DNA of 15,422 nucleotides, taken from contig CAZODQ010000022.1 of NCBI GenBank assembly GCA_964578625.1, forward strand, positions 1 through 15,422, given 5' to 3'. The stretch is from CAZBSE01 sp964578625 (GTDB lineage Bacteria; Actinomycetota; Humimicrobiia; Humimicrobiales; Humimicrobiaceae). The translations under genes were made by a program, and so were the position numbers. This document shows, one piece after another, positions 15,389 to 15,422 of the stretch; position 1 is the first letter of the stretch, and every line of letters begins with the position of its first letter. The notes under the pieces are model-generated. The model ran no database searches, had not been told where the DNA came from, and saw only the letters and a list, made by a program, of their open reading frames with translations.

Positions 15389-15422
15389 ATGGCTAAACAA
15401 AAATTTGAAAGGACCAAGCCTC
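15389..15422 (+). CDS. tuf: Elongation factor Tu, 5' end only (second tuf copy)
   Basis: The last 34 bases encode MAKQKFERTKP, the characteristic N-terminus of EF-Tu, after a GAAAGGA ribosome-binding site (15376-15382). The gene runs off the window. The 60-base spacer after fusA is A+T-rich and shows no convincing promoter or terminator, so this copy is probably co-transcribed with rpsL-rpsG-fusA, the standard str arrangement. It is the second tuf in the window. Confidence 0.95.
   Translation, partial: MAKQKFERTKP

Overview
This window is a bacterial housekeeping locus, transcribed entirely rightward. It is the classical 'beta' block (tuf - rpmG - tRNA-Trp - secE - nusG - rplK - rplA - rplJ - rplL - rpoB - rpoC) joined directly to the 'str' block (rpsL - rpsG - fusA - tuf). 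The DNA is clearly A+T-rich. Arg is mostly AGA/AGG, ATA is common for Ile, and TTG/GTG starts are frequent. The 100-N gap flanked by identical ends points to a draft, probably metagenomic, assembly. RpoB has the Firmicutes-like layout, without the large proteobacterial insertions. RpoC carries an N-terminal helical insert of the kind I recall from Actinobacteria and similar groups. Together these suggest a deep-branching, low-GC, probably uncultured bacterium; something like Atribacterota would fit, but I cannot establish the phylum from this sequence.

Layout: 1-53 is the 3' end of one tuf gene (EF-Tu). 76-376 holds a promoter, a 49-aa L33 gene and tRNA-Trp, whose first base lies inside the L33 stop codon. 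404-1259 encodes SecE and NusG. 1267-2520 has a promoter followed by L11 and L1. 2561-4054 has an L10-type leader with an attenuator, then L10 and L7/L12; the L7/L12 gene is interrupted by the assembly gap. 4055-4313 is a regulatory spacer with a strong promoter and a terminator-like hairpin. 4314-12192 encodes RpoB and RpoC. 12193-12363 holds a terminator, a promoter and an inverted repeat over the -10 region. 12364-15328 encodes S12, S7 and EF-G. 15389 to the end is the start of a second tuf gene.

The products form the transcription and translation core: RNA polymerase beta and beta', NusG, the L11/L1/L10/L7-L12 stalk region of the large subunit, S12 and S7, the elongation factors, and the SecE translocon subunit. 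Each block has its own recognisable promoter, so the region looks like a superoperon with internal control points.

I see no mobile element, CRISPR array, defence gene or unknown cassette, and I do not think a new system is hidden here. The unusual points are a charge-balanced decapeptide-repeat extension on L7/L12, a very lysine-rich tail on RpoB, an acidic insert in RpoC, two candidate attenuators, and the stop-codon/tRNA overlap.
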